A stretch of 64,000 bases of DNA from Tistrella mobilis (GTDB lineage Bacteria > Pseudomonadota > Alphaproteobacteria > Tistrellales > Tistrellaceae), in assembly GCF_041468085.1 (NCBI RefSeq), contig NZ_CP121017.1, positions 3,905,501-3,969,500 of the forward strand. Reading direction: 5' to 3'. Below the pieces are notes generated by a model. The model saw only the letters and a program-made list of their open reading frames with translations, was not told where the DNA came from and did not search any database. Position numbers and translations under genes: made by a program. This document shows, one piece after another, positions 37,891-47,217 of the stretch; the stretch's first letter is position 1; every line of letters begins with the position of its first letter.

Positions 37891-37954
37891 CGAACGAATG
37901 TTTGGTGGCATTGCTCCGACGTTAGCAGGTCGACTATCACCAAACAATCGTTTG
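37891..37954. promoter_or_regulatory. Two CAAAC-N4-GTTTG boxes between P450 and TetR genes
   Basis: CGAAC-GAAT-GTTTG at 37891-37904 (one mismatch) and CAAAC-AATC-GTTTG at 37941-37954, centres 50 bases apart. The pattern matches the PsrA-type TetR operator. They lie 41 and 91 bases upstream of the P450 start and about 150 bases before the TetR start. Confidence 0.6.
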
Positions 37955-38100
37955 TTAAATGCCGAACCGCCGGCTGCGCGGATCCGCCGGCTTGCCGCCA
38001 CGAGCGGGGCTGCCTATACAGGATCGCGGAAATTCAATCGGCGTTGGAATTCCAGCGGCCTGACAATGGGCCGGCTTCAGTGCAGGGACGAGAAACGGGC

Positions 38101-38691
38101 ATGGCGATCGAGACCGAAGGCAGCGAGGCGCAGCGCCAGAACAACCGCCGGGACAAGCTGCTGGAAGCGGCGGCCCAGCTGTTTTCGAGCCAGGGCTATG
38201 AAGCGACCTCGATGCGCGACATCGCCGGCGCGGTGGGCATGCTGCCCGGCTCGGTCTATTACCACTTCCCCTCGAAAGAGGATCTGTTCGTCGCCGTCCA
38301 TGACGAAGGCGTGCGCCAGATCACGGACTCGGTCCGCGACGCGGTCAAGGGTGTGACCGATCCCTGGGAGCGGCTGGAAGCCGCCGCCGCCGGCCATATG
38401 GACGCCCTGCTCGCCGATAACGGCTTCGCCTCGGTGGTGACGCCGGAATACTCCACCAAACTCGGCCAGGCAACCGAACGGCTGATCGCCCAGCGCGACG
38501 CTTATGAGCGGATGTTCGCAACCTTCGTCGACGCCCTGCCCCTGCCCGCAGACGCCGACCGGCGGATGTTCCGGCTGGGCCTGCTCGGCATGCTCAACTG
38601 GGCGCGCACCTGGTACCGCCCGGGCCGCAAGACCCCGGCCGAGATCGGTCGCGAGATGGTCCGGTTGCTCAGGCAGGGGCCGATGGGCTGA
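38101..38691 (+). CDS. TetR-family transcriptional regulator
   Basis: 196 residues. N-terminal TetR helix-turn-helix: KLLEAAAQLFSSQGYEATSM, then RDIAGAVGMLPGSVYYHFPSKEDLF. The C-terminal half is the effector domain. The ATG at 38101 gives the normal length; the longer open frame from 37852 is intergenic. Divergent from the P450 gene, which it probably represses through the boxes at 37891-37954, with an acyl-CoA or similar ligand as inducer by analogy with PsrA-type regulators. Its 3' end overlaps the dihydroorotase gene by 23 bases on the opposite strand. Confidence 0.9.
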   Translation: MAIETEGSEAQRQNNRRDKLLEAAAQLFSSQGYEATSMRDIAGAVGMLPGSVYYHFPSKEDLFVAVHDEGVRQITDSVRDAVKGVTDPWERLEAAAAGHMDALLADNGFASVVTPEYSTKLGQATERLIAQRDAYERMFATFVDALPLPADADRRMFRLGLLGMLNWARTWYRPGRKTPAEIGREMVRLLRQGPMG

Positions 38692-40024
38692 CGGGCACGT
38701 CGAGAAAGCGGACCGGCTGTCCGCGCGGCACCCCCGGCACCTCGCCCTCGCGCATCACCACCCGTCCGCGCAACACCGTGGCCACCGGCCAGCCGGTCAC
38801 CTCCATTCCGTCATAAGGCGTCCAGCCGGCCAGGCTCGCGATATCGGCGTCGGTGATCCGGCGGCGCGCCCCCAGATCGACCAGCACCAGATCCGCGTCC
38901 CAGCCCACGGCGATCCGCCCCTTGCCGGCGATGCCGAAGATCCGCGCCGGGCCGGCCGCGGTCAGATCGACCAGCCGCTCCAGGCTCAGCCGGCCGGCAG
39001 CGACATGGTGCAGCATCACCGGCAGCAGGGTCTGCACCCCGGTCATGCCGCTTGGACAGGATGGATAGGGGCGTGCCTTCTCGGCACGGCTATGGGGGGC
39101 ATGGTCGCTGCCCAGCACATCGACCACGCCCTCCTGCACGGCACGCCAGAGCGCATCGCGGTGGCCGGCATCACGGACCGGCGGATTCATCTGGGCCAGG
39201 CTGCCCAGCCGTTCGTAACAGGCGGGCGCTTCAAGGGTCAGGTGATGAGGGGTTACCTCGACACTCACCCGCGATTTCTGACCGGCAAGGAAAGCCATTT
39301 CTTCGGCGGTCGACACGTGCAGCACATGCAGCAGCCGCCCGGTCTCTTCCGCCAGCCGGACGATGCGGCGGGTGGCGAGCAGGGCGCTCTCGGGATCGCG
39401 CCACACCGGGTGCAGGCGCACATCACCCGCAGCCTCGGCGATCGCGCGGCGCTGGCGAAGCCGGGCCTCGTCTTCGGCATGCACCGCCATCCGGCGCCGG
39501 CCATTGGCCAGGATCCGGCGCAGCACCGTTTCGTCATCGGCCAGCAGATCGCCGAAAGAACTGCCCATGAAGACCTTCACCCCGGCACAGCCGGGCAGCG
39601 CCTCCAGACGTGCCAGATCCTCGGCATTGGTGGCGCCGCCGCCGATATAGAAGGCGTGATCGCACCAGGCATCACGGGCTGCGATTGCAAGCTTGGCGTC
39701 CAGATCCGCCGCAGTCAGGGTCGGCGGGCTGGTGTTGGGCATCTCGAAGATGGTGGTCACCCCGCCCAGAACGGCGCCGCGGGTGCCGGCACCGATCGTC
39801 TCCTTGTGGGTGAGACCGGGTTCGCGGAAATGCACCTGGCTGTCGATCACCCCCGGCAACACATGCAGCCCGGCGGCATCGATCACCGTCTCCGCCGTCC
39901 GGGGCCCGGCAAGGTCGCCGATGGCCACGATCCGGCCGTCCCGGCAGGCGATATCGGCGCGGATGCGACCGCCCGGGGTGACGACGACCCCGCCCCGCAC
40001 CAGAAGATCGGCCGGCCCCGTCAT
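38669..40024 (-). CDS. pyrC: Dihydroorotase (class I, amidohydrolase), zinc-operon copy
   Basis: 451 residues. Interconverts carbamoyl aspartate and dihydroorotate in pyrimidine synthesis. The TIM-barrel amidohydrolase motifs are present: [12 protein letters not shown], carboxylatable Lys150 in GVKVFMGSS, His182 in AVHAED, His236 in [17 protein letters not shown] and Asp307 in GSDHAPHS. The first metal motif reads Gln63-x-His65 instead of His-x-His. The start overlaps the thrS stop by 4 bases (ATGA). Last gene of the Zur-box operon, where Zn-independent or spare dihydroorotase copies are often found. An allantoinase-like role is less likely. Confidence 0.85.
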   Translation of the reverse strand: MTGPADLLVRGGVVVTPGGRIRADIACRDGRIVAIGDLAGPRTAETVIDAAGLHVLPGVIDSQVHFREPGLTHKETIGAGTRGAVLGGVTTIFEMPNTSPPTLTAADLDAKLAIAARDAWCDHAFYIGGGATNAEDLARLEALPGCAGVKVFMGSSFGDLLADDETVLRRILANGRRRMAVHAEDEARLRQRRAIAEAAGDVRLHPVWRDPESALLATRRIVRLAEETGRLLHVLHVSTAEEMAFLAGQKSRVSVEVTPHHLTLEAPACYERLGSLAQMNPPVRDAGHRDALWRAVQEGVVDVLGSDHAPHSRAEKARPYPSCPSGMTGVQTLLPVMLHHVAAGRLSLERLVDLTAAGPARIFGIAGKGRIAVGWDADLVLVDLGARRRITDADIASLAGWTPYDGMEVTGWPVATVLRGRVVMREGEVPGVPRGQPVRFLDVPVSPSAPA

Positions 40025-42000
40025 ACCGGCACCAGCCCGCGCAGAAGCGCGTCCTGCGCCGCCCTCCCGGCCGCCAGATCCGGCGCCCGGCCGCGCTCAG
40101 CCAGCATCGCCATCGCCTCGGCCAGCGGCAATGTGCCCGGATCCTCGCCGTCGCGGGCCGTGATCGTGACCTGCCCCGCCGCCATTTCCGCATCCCCGAT
40201 CACCAGCAGGAATGGGATTCGCTGCAGGCGCTGATCCCTGATCCGCCAGCCCAGGCGATGGTTGCGCAGATCCGCCTCGGCCCGGATCCCGGCCCCGATC
40301 AGGGCCTGCGCCACCGCCGCAGCATGGGCGGCATGGCGATCCGATACCGGCAGCACCGCCGCCTGCACCGGGGCGAGCCAGGCCGGCAGGCGGCCGGCGT
40401 AATGCTCGATCAGAATGCCGATGAACCGCTCCAGCGAACCGAACAGTGCCCGGTGCAGCATGACCGGCCGACGCCGCATGCCGTCGGTGTCGACATAGTC
40501 GATGTCGAAACGTTCCGGCAGGTTCATATCGACCTGCAATGTCCCGCATTGCCAGTCGCGGCCGATGGCATCATGCAGCACGAATTCAAGCTTGGGTCCG
40601 TAGAATGCCCCCTCGCCCGGATTTGTCTGCCAGCCGAGGCCCAGAGCTTCGAGCGCGCGGCCAAGAGCCCCTTCCAGCACATCCCAGTCGGCGTCCGATC
40701 CCATCCGGCTCTCGGGCCGGGTCGACAGCTTGATGGTGACATCCCCGAAGCCGAAGGCGCGGTAGACGTCGAGCACCAGAGCGATGACCGCGCGGCATTC
40801 GTCATCCACCTGCGCCGGCGTGCAATAGATATGCGCATCGTCCTGGGTGAAGTGCCGCACCCGCATCAACCCGTGCAGCGCGCCCGACGGCTCGTAGCGG
40901 TGTACCTTGCCGAACTCGCCCATGCGCAGCGGCAGGTCGCGATGGCTTTTCAGGGCATGGCGATAGAGCAGCACGCTGCCCGGGCAGTTCATCGGCTTCA
41001 GCGCGAAGACGCGGCCGTCACCGGTTTCGGTGGTGTACATGTGCCGCCGGTAGTTCTGCCAGTGGCCCGACGTCTCCCACAGGCCGCGATCCATCACATC
41101 GGGCGTGTTGACCTCGACATAACCGGCAGCCGCCTGACGGCGGCGCATGAAGGCAAGCAGCGCCTGGAAGAGCGTCCAGCCGCGCGGGTGCCAGAACACC
41201 GCCCCCGGCGCCTCGTCCCGGAAGTGGTAGAGGTCCAGCTCCCGGCCCAGCCGGCGATGATCGCGCGCCTCGGCTTCGGCGAGGCGGGTGATATGGGCAT
41301 CGAGCGCCGCCCGATCGGCCCAGGCGGTGCCGTAGATCCGCTGCAGCTGGGGATTGCGGGCATCGCCGCGCCAATAGGCGCCAGAGATCCGGGTCAGCCG
41401 GAAGGCCTTGAGGAACCGGGTGTTCGGCACATGCGGGCCGCGGCACATGTCGACATAGTCGTCATGGAAATAGAGGCCGAGTTCGGCCTCGTCGGGCATG
41501 TCCGCGATCAGCCTGAGCTTGTAGTCCTCGCCACGCGCCGTGAAGATCCGGATCGCCTCGTCCCGCGGCAGTATGCGCTTCACCACCGGCCGCTCGCGGG
41601 CGATCAGCTCAGCCATGCGCGCCTCGATCGCCGCCAGATCCTCGGGCGTGAAGCTGCGTTCCGCGGCGATGTCGTAATAGAATCCGTCCTCGATCACCGG
41701 GCCGATCACCATCCGCGCCGCCGGATGAAGCTGCTTGACCGCCTGCCCCAGCAGATGGGCGCAGGAATGGCGGATGATCCCGACGCCTTCCGGATCGGCG
41801 GGGGTGATGATCCTGACCGCCGCGTCATGCCCGATCAGATCCGAGGCATCGACGGCACGGCCGTCGATGATGCCGGCAAGGGTTCTGCGGGCCAGGCCCG
41901 GGCCGATGGCGGCAGCCAGCTCCATCACCGTGACAGGGTGGGGAAAACTGCGGCGCGCCCCGTCGGGCAGGGTGACGGTGATGGGCGTGGTCTGGGTCAT
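40021..42000 (-). CDS. thrS: Threonyl-tRNA synthetase, zinc-operon copy
   Basis: 659 residues, full length. Charges tRNA-Thr. Order: TGS domain ([20 protein letters not shown]), editing domain with [11 protein letters not shown] and [11 protein letters not shown], class II catalytic core ([27 protein letters not shown]), and anticodon-binding domain ([20 protein letters not shown]). The catalytic zinc ligands appear kept: Cys in PMNCPGS, His in DDAHIYC, His in [10 protein letters not shown]. The start is 6 bases after the carbonic anhydrase stop. Placement in a Zur-box operon suggests a second copy induced in zinc limitation; whether another thrS exists cannot be seen here. Confidence 0.93.
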   Translation of the reverse strand: MTQTTPITVTLPDGARRSFPHPVTVMELAAAIGPGLARRTLAGIIDGRAVDASDLIGHDAAVRIITPADPEGVGIIRHSCAHLLGQAVKQLHPAARMVIGPVIEDGFYYDIAAERSFTPEDLAAIEARMAELIARERPVVKRILPRDEAIRIFTARGEDYKLRLIADMPDEAELGLYFHDDYVDMCRGPHVPNTRFLKAFRLTRISGAYWRGDARNPQLQRIYGTAWADRAALDAHITRLAEAEARDHRRLGRELDLYHFRDEAPGAVFWHPRGWTLFQALLAFMRRRQAAAGYVEVNTPDVMDRGLWETSGHWQNYRRHMYTTETGDGRVFALKPMNCPGSVLLYRHALKSHRDLPLRMGEFGKVHRYEPSGALHGLMRVRHFTQDDAHIYCTPAQVDDECRAVIALVLDVYRAFGFGDVTIKLSTRPESRMGSDADWDVLEGALGRALEALGLGWQTNPGEGAFYGPKLEFVLHDAIGRDWQCGTLQVDMNLPERFDIDYVDTDGMRRRPVMLHRALFGSLERFIGILIEHYAGRLPAWLAPVQAAVLPVSDRHAAHAAAVAQALIGAGIRAEADLRNHRLGWRIRDQRLQRIPFLLVIGDAEMAAGQVTITARDGEDPGTLPLAEAMAMLAERGRAPDLAAGRAAQDALLRGLVPV

Positions 42001-42006
42001 CGGGTC

Positions 42007-42567
42007 TCAGAACTCGTTCTGGATGGTCTTGTAGCCCCGGACCAGCGCATTGTTGGTGCGCGCCACGTCCTCGGAGAACTCGCTCGCATCGGCGGATACC
42101 CGCGGCAGCCGGGCAAGATCGGTCGCAGGTCCGATGCGCTGGGTAGAGGTGACGTAGAAGCCCGCCGGCAGATGGCAGCCGTCGACCACGGCGTTGTGCC
42201 GGACCACGCAGCCATCCTCGACCGTACAGTTGAACAACACGCTGTTGAAACCGATGAACACGCCATTCCCCACCCGGCAGGGGCCATGGACGATGGCCCG
42301 GTGGGCGATCGACGTCCGCTCACCGATGGTGACCGCAGCGCCTGATTTGGAGTGAATCACCACCCCGTCCTGGATGTTGGAATGCGCCCCGATCACGATC
42401 GGCTCGATCTGACCGTCCGCATCCATCTCGTCGGCACGGATCACCGCATAGGGACCGATGAAGACATCGGCCTCGATGATCACCCGGCCGCAAAGGATGG
42501 CGGTCGGGTCGACAAAGGCATCAGGGTGGACTCGCGGCAGGTCGCCGCGCGGGTTCTTGCGAATCAC
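42007..42567 (-). CDS. Gamma-class carbonic anhydrase family protein
   Basis: 186 residues. Left-handed beta-helix made of hexapeptide repeats (IEADVFIGPYAVIRADE, IVIGAHSNIQDGVVIHS, CRVGNGVFIGFNSVLF). The three metal His are His72 (VVIHS), His89 and His94 (SIAHRAIVHG), with the 5-residue spacing of Cam. Interconverts CO2 and bicarbonate and can use iron or cobalt instead of zinc in characterised members. Located 7 bases after the COG0523 GTPase gene; gamma-CA genes are frequent companions of zinc-linked COG0523 genes. Confidence 0.88.
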   Translation of the reverse strand: MIRKNPRGDLPRVHPDAFVDPTAILCGRVIIEADVFIGPYAVIRADEMDADGQIEPIVIGAHSNIQDGVVIHSKSGAAVTIGERTSIAHRAIVHGPCRVGNGVFIGFNSVLFNCTVEDGCVVRHNAVVDGCHLPAGFYVTSTQRIGPATDLARLPRVSADASEFSEDVARTNNALVRGYKTIQNEF

Positions 42568-42574
42568 GAGCGCA

Positions 42575-43819
42575 TCATCCTCGGACGCCGTCGGTACGGT
42601 CGGGCCACCCCGGGAACGGGTTGTTCATGGCGATCCAGGCGACGGGGCCCGCCGCCATCTCGGCATCGGTCAGCAGGCAGGCATCGAAACCGGCGCGCAG
42701 ACGGGCCTCGTCCATCGTAATGCCGATCAGCACCAGCTCCTGACGGGCATCGCCGGTTTGCGGATCCCAGCTCTTCAGGATGGTGTCGACATGGGCGGGA
42801 TCTTCGGGCCAGTCCTCGGGCGGCAGGGCGGCCCACCAATGGCCGGCGACGCCATGGCGGGCCACGGCGCCCGCCTGCGACCAGGATCCGGCAAGGGCGG
42901 GGTGGCTCGCCAGCCAGAAGAAGCCTTTGGAGCGGACCACCCCCGGCCATTCGCGGCCGATCCAGGCGAAGAACCGGCCCGGATGGAAGGGCCGCCGGGC
43001 ACGATAGACGAAGCTGCCGATGCCATAGGCCTCGGTCTCGGGGATATGCGTGCCGTGCAGTTCGCCCAGCCAGCCTGGCGCCTCGGCCGCCGCTGCAAAA
43101 TCGAACAGACCGGTCCCGAGAACGCGGTCCAGCGGCACCCGGCCGAAGGCTGCGGCCTCGATCCGCGCGCGCGGATTCAGGCTGCGCAGAATGCCGGTCA
43201 ACCGGCCCAGATCCGCCGGCGTGATCAGATCGGTCTTGTTGAGCACGATCACGTCGCAGAATTCGACCTGCTCGATCAGCAGATCGACCACCTTGCGGCG
43301 ATCCTCTGGGCCCATGGATTCACCACGATCCTGAAGATCGTCTCGCGAGGCGTAATCGCGCAGGAAATTGCAGGCATCGACCACGGTCACCATGGTGTCG
43401 AGCCGGGCGACATCGCCCAGGCTGCGGCCCTCTTCATCGGCGAAAGTGAAGGTCTCGGCCACCGGCATGGGTTCCGAGATGCCGGTCGATTCGATCACCA
43501 GCTGATCGAACCGCCCCTCGCGCGCCAGTCGTCCGACCTCTACCAGCAGATCTTCGCGCAGCGTGCAGCAGATGCAGCCATTGCTCATCTCCACCAGCTT
43601 TGCATCGGTGCGCGTCAGCCCGGCGACACCGGCACGGATCAGGGCCGCATCGATGTTCACCTCGGACATGTCGTTGACGATCACCGCCACCCGCCGCCCC
43701 TCGCGATTGCCGAGGATGTGGTTGAGCAGCGTGGTCTTGCCCGCCCCCAGAAAGCCGGAGAGCACGGTGACCGGCAGACGCGGGTCGGCGGGCGGGTGCG
43801 TGGGGGAAGGGGCGGGCAT
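42575..43819 (-). CDS. COG0523 (CobW/ZigA-like) metallochaperone GTPase
   Basis: 414 residues. G3E-family P-loop GTPase that binds metal and delivers it to client enzymes. Walker [16 protein letters not shown] (22-36), metal motif CICC (82-85) in [18 protein letters not shown] guanine specificity motif, and the CobW C-terminal domain ([12 protein letters not shown]). The length and the two-part C terminus fit the zinc-linked subgroup (ZigA/ZagA type). First gene of the operon with gamma-CA, thrS and pyrC. The ATG at 43817-43819 follows AGGA and lies 35 bases from a perfect Zur-like palindrome, so it should be induced when zinc is scarce. Confidence 0.93.
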   Translation of the reverse strand: MPAPSPTHPPADPRLPVTVLSGFLGAGKTTLLNHILGNREGRRVAVIVNDMSEVNIDAALIRAGVAGLTRTDAKLVEMSNGCICCTLREDLLVEVGRLAREGRFDQLVIESTGISEPMPVAETFTFADEEGRSLGDVARLDTMVTVVDACNFLRDYASRDDLQDRGESMGPEDRRKVVDLLIEQVEFCDVIVLNKTDLITPADLGRLTGILRSLNPRARIEAAAFGRVPLDRVLGTGLFDFAAAAEAPGWLGELHGTHIPETEAYGIGSFVYRARRPFHPGRFFAWIGREWPGVVRSKGFFWLASHPALAGSWSQAGAVARHGVAGHWWAALPPEDWPEDPAHVDTILKSWDPQTGDARQELVLIGITMDEARLRAGFDACLLTDAEMAAGPVAWIAMNNPFPGWPDRTDGVRG

Positions 43820-43849
43820 GGATCCGTTTCCTGTGTCGTTCGGATCGAA

Positions 43850-43877
43850 ATGATATGTTATATTATAACATAATCAA
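43850..43877 (-). promoter_or_regulatory. Zur box and promoter of the COG0523 operon
   Basis: A perfect 19-bp palindrome TATGTTATATTATAACATA at 43854-43872 matches the GTTATA-x-TATAAC core of known Zur boxes. On the minus strand it fills the spacer of a promoter with TTGATT (43877-43872), 16 bases and TATCAT (43855-43850, five of six). Zur-Zn bound here would block RNA polymerase directly. The leader would be about 25 bases. No zur gene is in the window. Confidence 0.85.
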
Positions 43878-44019
43878 ACCCTGTTTCTCTCTGCCCTGCG
43901 GCTTTCAAGACCGGGCTCCTCACACACGATCCCGCAAGGGGCGTACCTCCGGCTGCGTGAGGATGACCTCCCCCTGAATATCCAGGCCGGGTGTGGCAGG
44001 CTGGGGTGCCGACAAGATT

Positions 44020-44880
44020 CTAATCCCACCCCGCCTCTGCCGTCATCGCCACCGGCCCGCCCTCGCGTGCGGTCCAGAGCGTCAACCCGTCTTCGGTCTC
44101 GGCGGCATGGAGACGCACCGGGTCGTCATCGAAGAGCGGCGACAGGCTGCGGAAGCTGAACCGATCGGGGGCGCGGCCGTCGAGGCCGGCTGCGTAGTTG
44201 AACAGCAGGGTGGCCTGAAGGGGGCCATGCACCACCAGGCCGGGATAACCCTCGACACCGGTTGCATAGGGCCGGTCATAGTGAATCCGGTGGCCGTTGA
44301 AGGTGAGCGCGGAATAACGGAACAGCAGCGCCGGCCCGATATCGACCGGACGAAGATGGCGGCCGGCCGGAGCAGGTTTGAGTGGGGCCGGCTTGCCGAC
44401 AGGCACCGCCGCCGGAACGGCCGCCGCGCGATAGACGATGTCCTGGCGTTCGGTCGCAACCACCCGGCCGGCGGCCGAGATCAGATGCTCGACCGTCACG
44501 AAACACAGGCTGCCGCTCCGCCCCTCGCGCAGGGTGACGTCGGCGATACGCGACAGGCGTTCCATCATCTGGCCCACCCGCAGATCGCCGGTGAAGCGGA
44601 CCGCGCCGCCCGCCCACATCCTACGGGGCAGCGGCACCGGTGGCAGGAAGCCGCCGCGGGCCGGATGGCCGTCGGGTCCGAGGGCGGCGGTGGTCGCAGC
44701 CGGCTGCCCCAGACACCAGTGGATCAGCCGGGGGGCCGCCTCCCCCGGTTGCACAGGCGGGCCCCCGATGTCGAAGGTGGCGCGGAAGCGCCGGACCAGA
44801 TCGGGTGTCACCGCTTCGGTCGTGGTCTCCTGACGACCGATCCAGCCGCGCAGATGATCGAGATCGATGCCGGTCGTCAT
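44020..44880 (-). CDS. MaoC-like acyl-CoA hydratase (mesaconyl-C4-CoA hydratase type)
   Basis: 286 residues. Double-hotdog hydratase. The N-terminal half is of the FAS1-like dehydratase type, the C-terminal hotdog contains RYSALTFNGHRIHYDRPYAT and GYPGLVVHGPLQATLL, typical of 3-methylfumaryl-CoA (mesaconyl-C4-CoA) and itaconyl-CoA hydratases. With the CoA-transferase and acyl-CoA dehydrogenase upstream it would add water to an unsaturated branched acyl-CoA. The start overlaps the CoA-transferase stop by 4 bases. No citramalyl-CoA lyase gene is in the window, so the exact pathway is open. Confidence 0.82.
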   Translation of the reverse strand: MTTGIDLDHLRGWIGRQETTTEAVTPDLVRRFRATFDIGGPPVQPGEAAPRLIHWCLGQPAATTAALGPDGHPARGGFLPPVPLPRRMWAGGAVRFTGDLRVGQMMERLSRIADVTLREGRSGSLCFVTVEHLISAAGRVVATERQDIVYRAAAVPAAVPVGKPAPLKPAPAGRHLRPVDIGPALLFRYSALTFNGHRIHYDRPYATGVEGYPGLVVHGPLQATLLFNYAAGLDGRAPDRFSFRSLSPLFDDDPVRLHAAETEDGLTLWTAREGGPVAMTAEAGWD

Positions 44881-46001
44881 GTCGCCTCCGGATCGAGAGG
44901 GAGATGGTCACCCAGCGCCGGCACCGCCCCATAGCGCCGGGCCGGGCCGTCGAAGACCGGGGCCGGGGCCGGCATGGCGACCGGCCCCGAGGGCGTGTCG
45001 ACGGTGATCCGGCGCAGATGCGGATGGGCAGCCAGACCGGCCATATCGTTGAGGTCGGCAAATGCGATGCCGGCGTGCTGAAGCCGTTCCCGCATCGTCG
45101 CCCCGTCGCCGGCACCGATTGCTGCGGCCACCACGGCATCAGCTTCGGCACGATGGGCCACCCGGCCGCGATTGCCGGCAAAGCGCGGATCGGCCGCAAG
45201 ACCGGGCTGCTCCGCGATCTCGCGCACGAAGGCCGCCCATTCCCGGTCGCTCTGGATCGCGACCAGCAGGACGGCACCGTCGCGGGTGCGGAAGGTGCCA
45301 TAGGGGGCGATGGAGGGGTGGGACAGCCCCACTCGCTGCGGCGGCCGGCCGCCTTCCTGGTGGAGCAGCGGCACCGTCAGCCAGTCGGCGGCGACATCGA
45401 ACATCGACACGCCGATCGCCGCACCCTGGCCGTTGATCCCCCGTGCGATCAGCGCTTCGAGGATCGCGGCATGGGCGGTCGCGCCGGTCGCGATATCGAC
45501 GATGGAGGTGCCGACCCGTGCCGGCGCGTCCGGCCCGCCGGTGACGGAACACAATCCGGATTCCGCCTGAACCAGCATGTCATAAGCCTTGCGGTCGGCA
45601 AGCGGTCCGGTTTCGCCATAGCCGCTGATCGAGCAGATGATCAGCCGAGGGAAGTCGCGCCGCAGATCCGCGACCGCACAGCCCATCCGGGCCAGCGCGC
45701 CGGGCTTGAGGTTCTGGACCAGCACGTCGGCACGGGTCAGAAGCTCGCGGAATGCCGCCCGCCCCGCCGCCACCGCAAGATTGAGCACCAGGCTTTCCTT
45801 GCCCCGGTTCAGCCAGACGAAATAGCTGCTCTCACCCCGGGCGACGTCATCATAGCCGCGGGCGAAATCGCCCTCCGGACGCTCGATCTTGATCACCCGT
45901 GCCCCGGCATCGGCCAGACGCACGGTGCAGAACGGGGCCGAGACCGCCTGTTCCAGGGCGATCACGGTCAGGCCGGCAAGCGGCCGTGCCAGCGGATCCA
46001 T
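44877..46001 (-). CDS. CaiB/BaiF family CoA-transferase (class III)
   Basis: 374 residues. Moves CoA from a donor thioester to a carboxylic acid. Class III features: LTVIALEQAVSAPFCTVRLAD, AGARVIKIERPEGDFAR, and the catalytic Asp in RKAYDMLVQAESGL. Family length is normal (about 380-400). Located between the acyl-CoA dehydrogenase and the MaoC-like gene in one operon; it would activate the acid substrate of that pathway, with succinyl-CoA as a common donor. Confidence 0.9.
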   Translation of the reverse strand: MDPLARPLAGLTVIALEQAVSAPFCTVRLADAGARVIKIERPEGDFARGYDDVARGESSYFVWLNRGKESLVLNLAVAAGRAAFRELLTRADVLVQNLKPGALARMGCAVADLRRDFPRLIICSISGYGETGPLADRKAYDMLVQAESGLCSVTGGPDAPARVGTSIVDIATGATAHAAILEALIARGINGQGAAIGVSMFDVAADWLTVPLLHQEGGRPPQRVGLSHPSIAPYGTFRTRDGAVLLVAIQSDREWAAFVREIAEQPGLAADPRFAGNRGRVAHRAEADAVVAAAIGAGDGATMRERLQHAGIAFADLNDMAGLAAHPHLRRITVDTPSGPVAMPAPAPVFDGPARRYGAVPALGDHLPLDPEAT

Positions 46002-46013
46002 CAGCCACCCCCG

Positions 46014-47177
46014 TCAGAACGACCGCGGCAGGCCGAGCACATGCTCGGCCACATAGGCGAGGATCAGATTGGTCGAGATCGGCGCCACCTGATAGAGCCG
46101 GGTTTCGCGGAATTTGCGCTCGACATCGTATTCGGCCGCGAAGCCGAAACCGCCATGGAACTGGATGCAGGCATTGGCCGCTTCCCACGACGCCTTGGCG
46201 GCCAGATACTTCGCCATATTGGCCTGGGATCCGCAGGGGCGGCCGGCATCATAGAGCCGACAGGCTTCCCAGCGCATCAGATTGGCGGCCTCGACCTCTA
46301 TGAAGCTTTCCGCAATCGGGAACTGCACGCCCTGATTCTGGCCGATCGGCCGGCCGAAGACCCGGCGCTCCGAGGCATAGGCCGACACCTTGTCGATGAA
46401 CCAGTAGCCGTCGCCGATACATTCGGCCGCGATCAGCACCCGTTCGGCATTCAGCCCGGTCAGGATGTAGCGGAAGCCCTGGCCTTCCTCGCCGATCAGG
46501 TTCTCTGCCGGAATCTCCAGCTCGTCGAAGAACAGCTCGTTGGTTTCGTGATTGACCATGTTGGCGATCGGCCTGACGGTAAGCCCGCGGCCGATCGCGT
46601 CGCGCAGATCGACGATGAAGATCGACAGCCCCTCGGATTTCTTCGCCACCTGATCGAGCGGCGTGGTCCGGGCCAGCAGGATCATCAGGTCGGAATGCTG
46701 AATGCGCGAGATCCAGACCTTCTGACCGTTGATCACCCAGCGGTCACCACGCCGGACCGCCGTGGTCCGGATCCGGGTGGTGTCGGTACCGGCGCCGGGT
46801 TCGGTGACGCCCATCGACTGGAGCCTGAGTTCACCTGCCGCGATCGCCGGCAGATAGCGCCGGCGCTGATCCTCGGATCCATGCCGCACCAGCGTCGTCA
46901 TATTGTACATCTGGCCATGGCAGGCCCCGGAATTGCCACCCGACCGGTTGATCTCCTCCATGATCACCGATGCCTCGGCAAGACCGAGGCCGGCACCGCC
47001 ATAGGCCTCGGGGATCAGCGCCGCCATCCAGCCGGCACGGGTCAGGGCCTCGACGAAGGCCTCGGGATAGGCGCGATCCGCATCAATCTTGCGGTGGTAT
47101 TCGGGTGGAAAGCCGGCGCAGAGCGCCCGCACGGCCTCCCGGATCTCGGGATGAGCCTCATCGCCGACCGTCTGCAT
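46014..47177 (-). CDS. Acyl-CoA dehydrogenase
   Basis: 387 residues. FAD enzyme forming an alpha,beta-unsaturated acyl-CoA. Seen are the FAD/substrate motifs LQSMGVTEPGAGTDTTRI and INGQKVWISRIQHSDLM, the ERRVFGRPIGQNQGVQFPIA helix, and the C-terminal IQFHGGFGFAAEYDVERKFR. The usual catalytic Glu near the C terminus is not obvious (RLYQVAPISTN), so the base may come from another position. Second gene of the TetR operon. Confidence 0.9.
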   Translation of the reverse strand: MQTVGDEAHPEIREAVRALCAGFPPEYHRKIDADRAYPEAFVEALTRAGWMAALIPEAYGGAGLGLAEASVIMEEINRSGGNSGACHGQMYNMTTLVRHGSEDQRRRYLPAIAAGELRLQSMGVTEPGAGTDTTRIRTTAVRRGDRWVINGQKVWISRIQHSDLMILLARTTPLDQVAKKSEGLSIFIVDLRDAIGRGLTVRPIANMVNHETNELFFDELEIPAENLIGEEGQGFRYILTGLNAERVLIAAECIGDGYWFIDKVSAYASERRVFGRPIGQNQGVQFPIAESFIEVEAANLMRWEACRLYDAGRPCGSQANMAKYLAAKASWEAANACIQFHGGFGFAAEYDVERKFRETRLYQVAPISTNLILAYVAEHVLGLPRSF

Positions 47178-47217
47178 CCTCCGGAACCTCCCTGGATCTT
47201 ATCTTTCTCCAGGCAGT

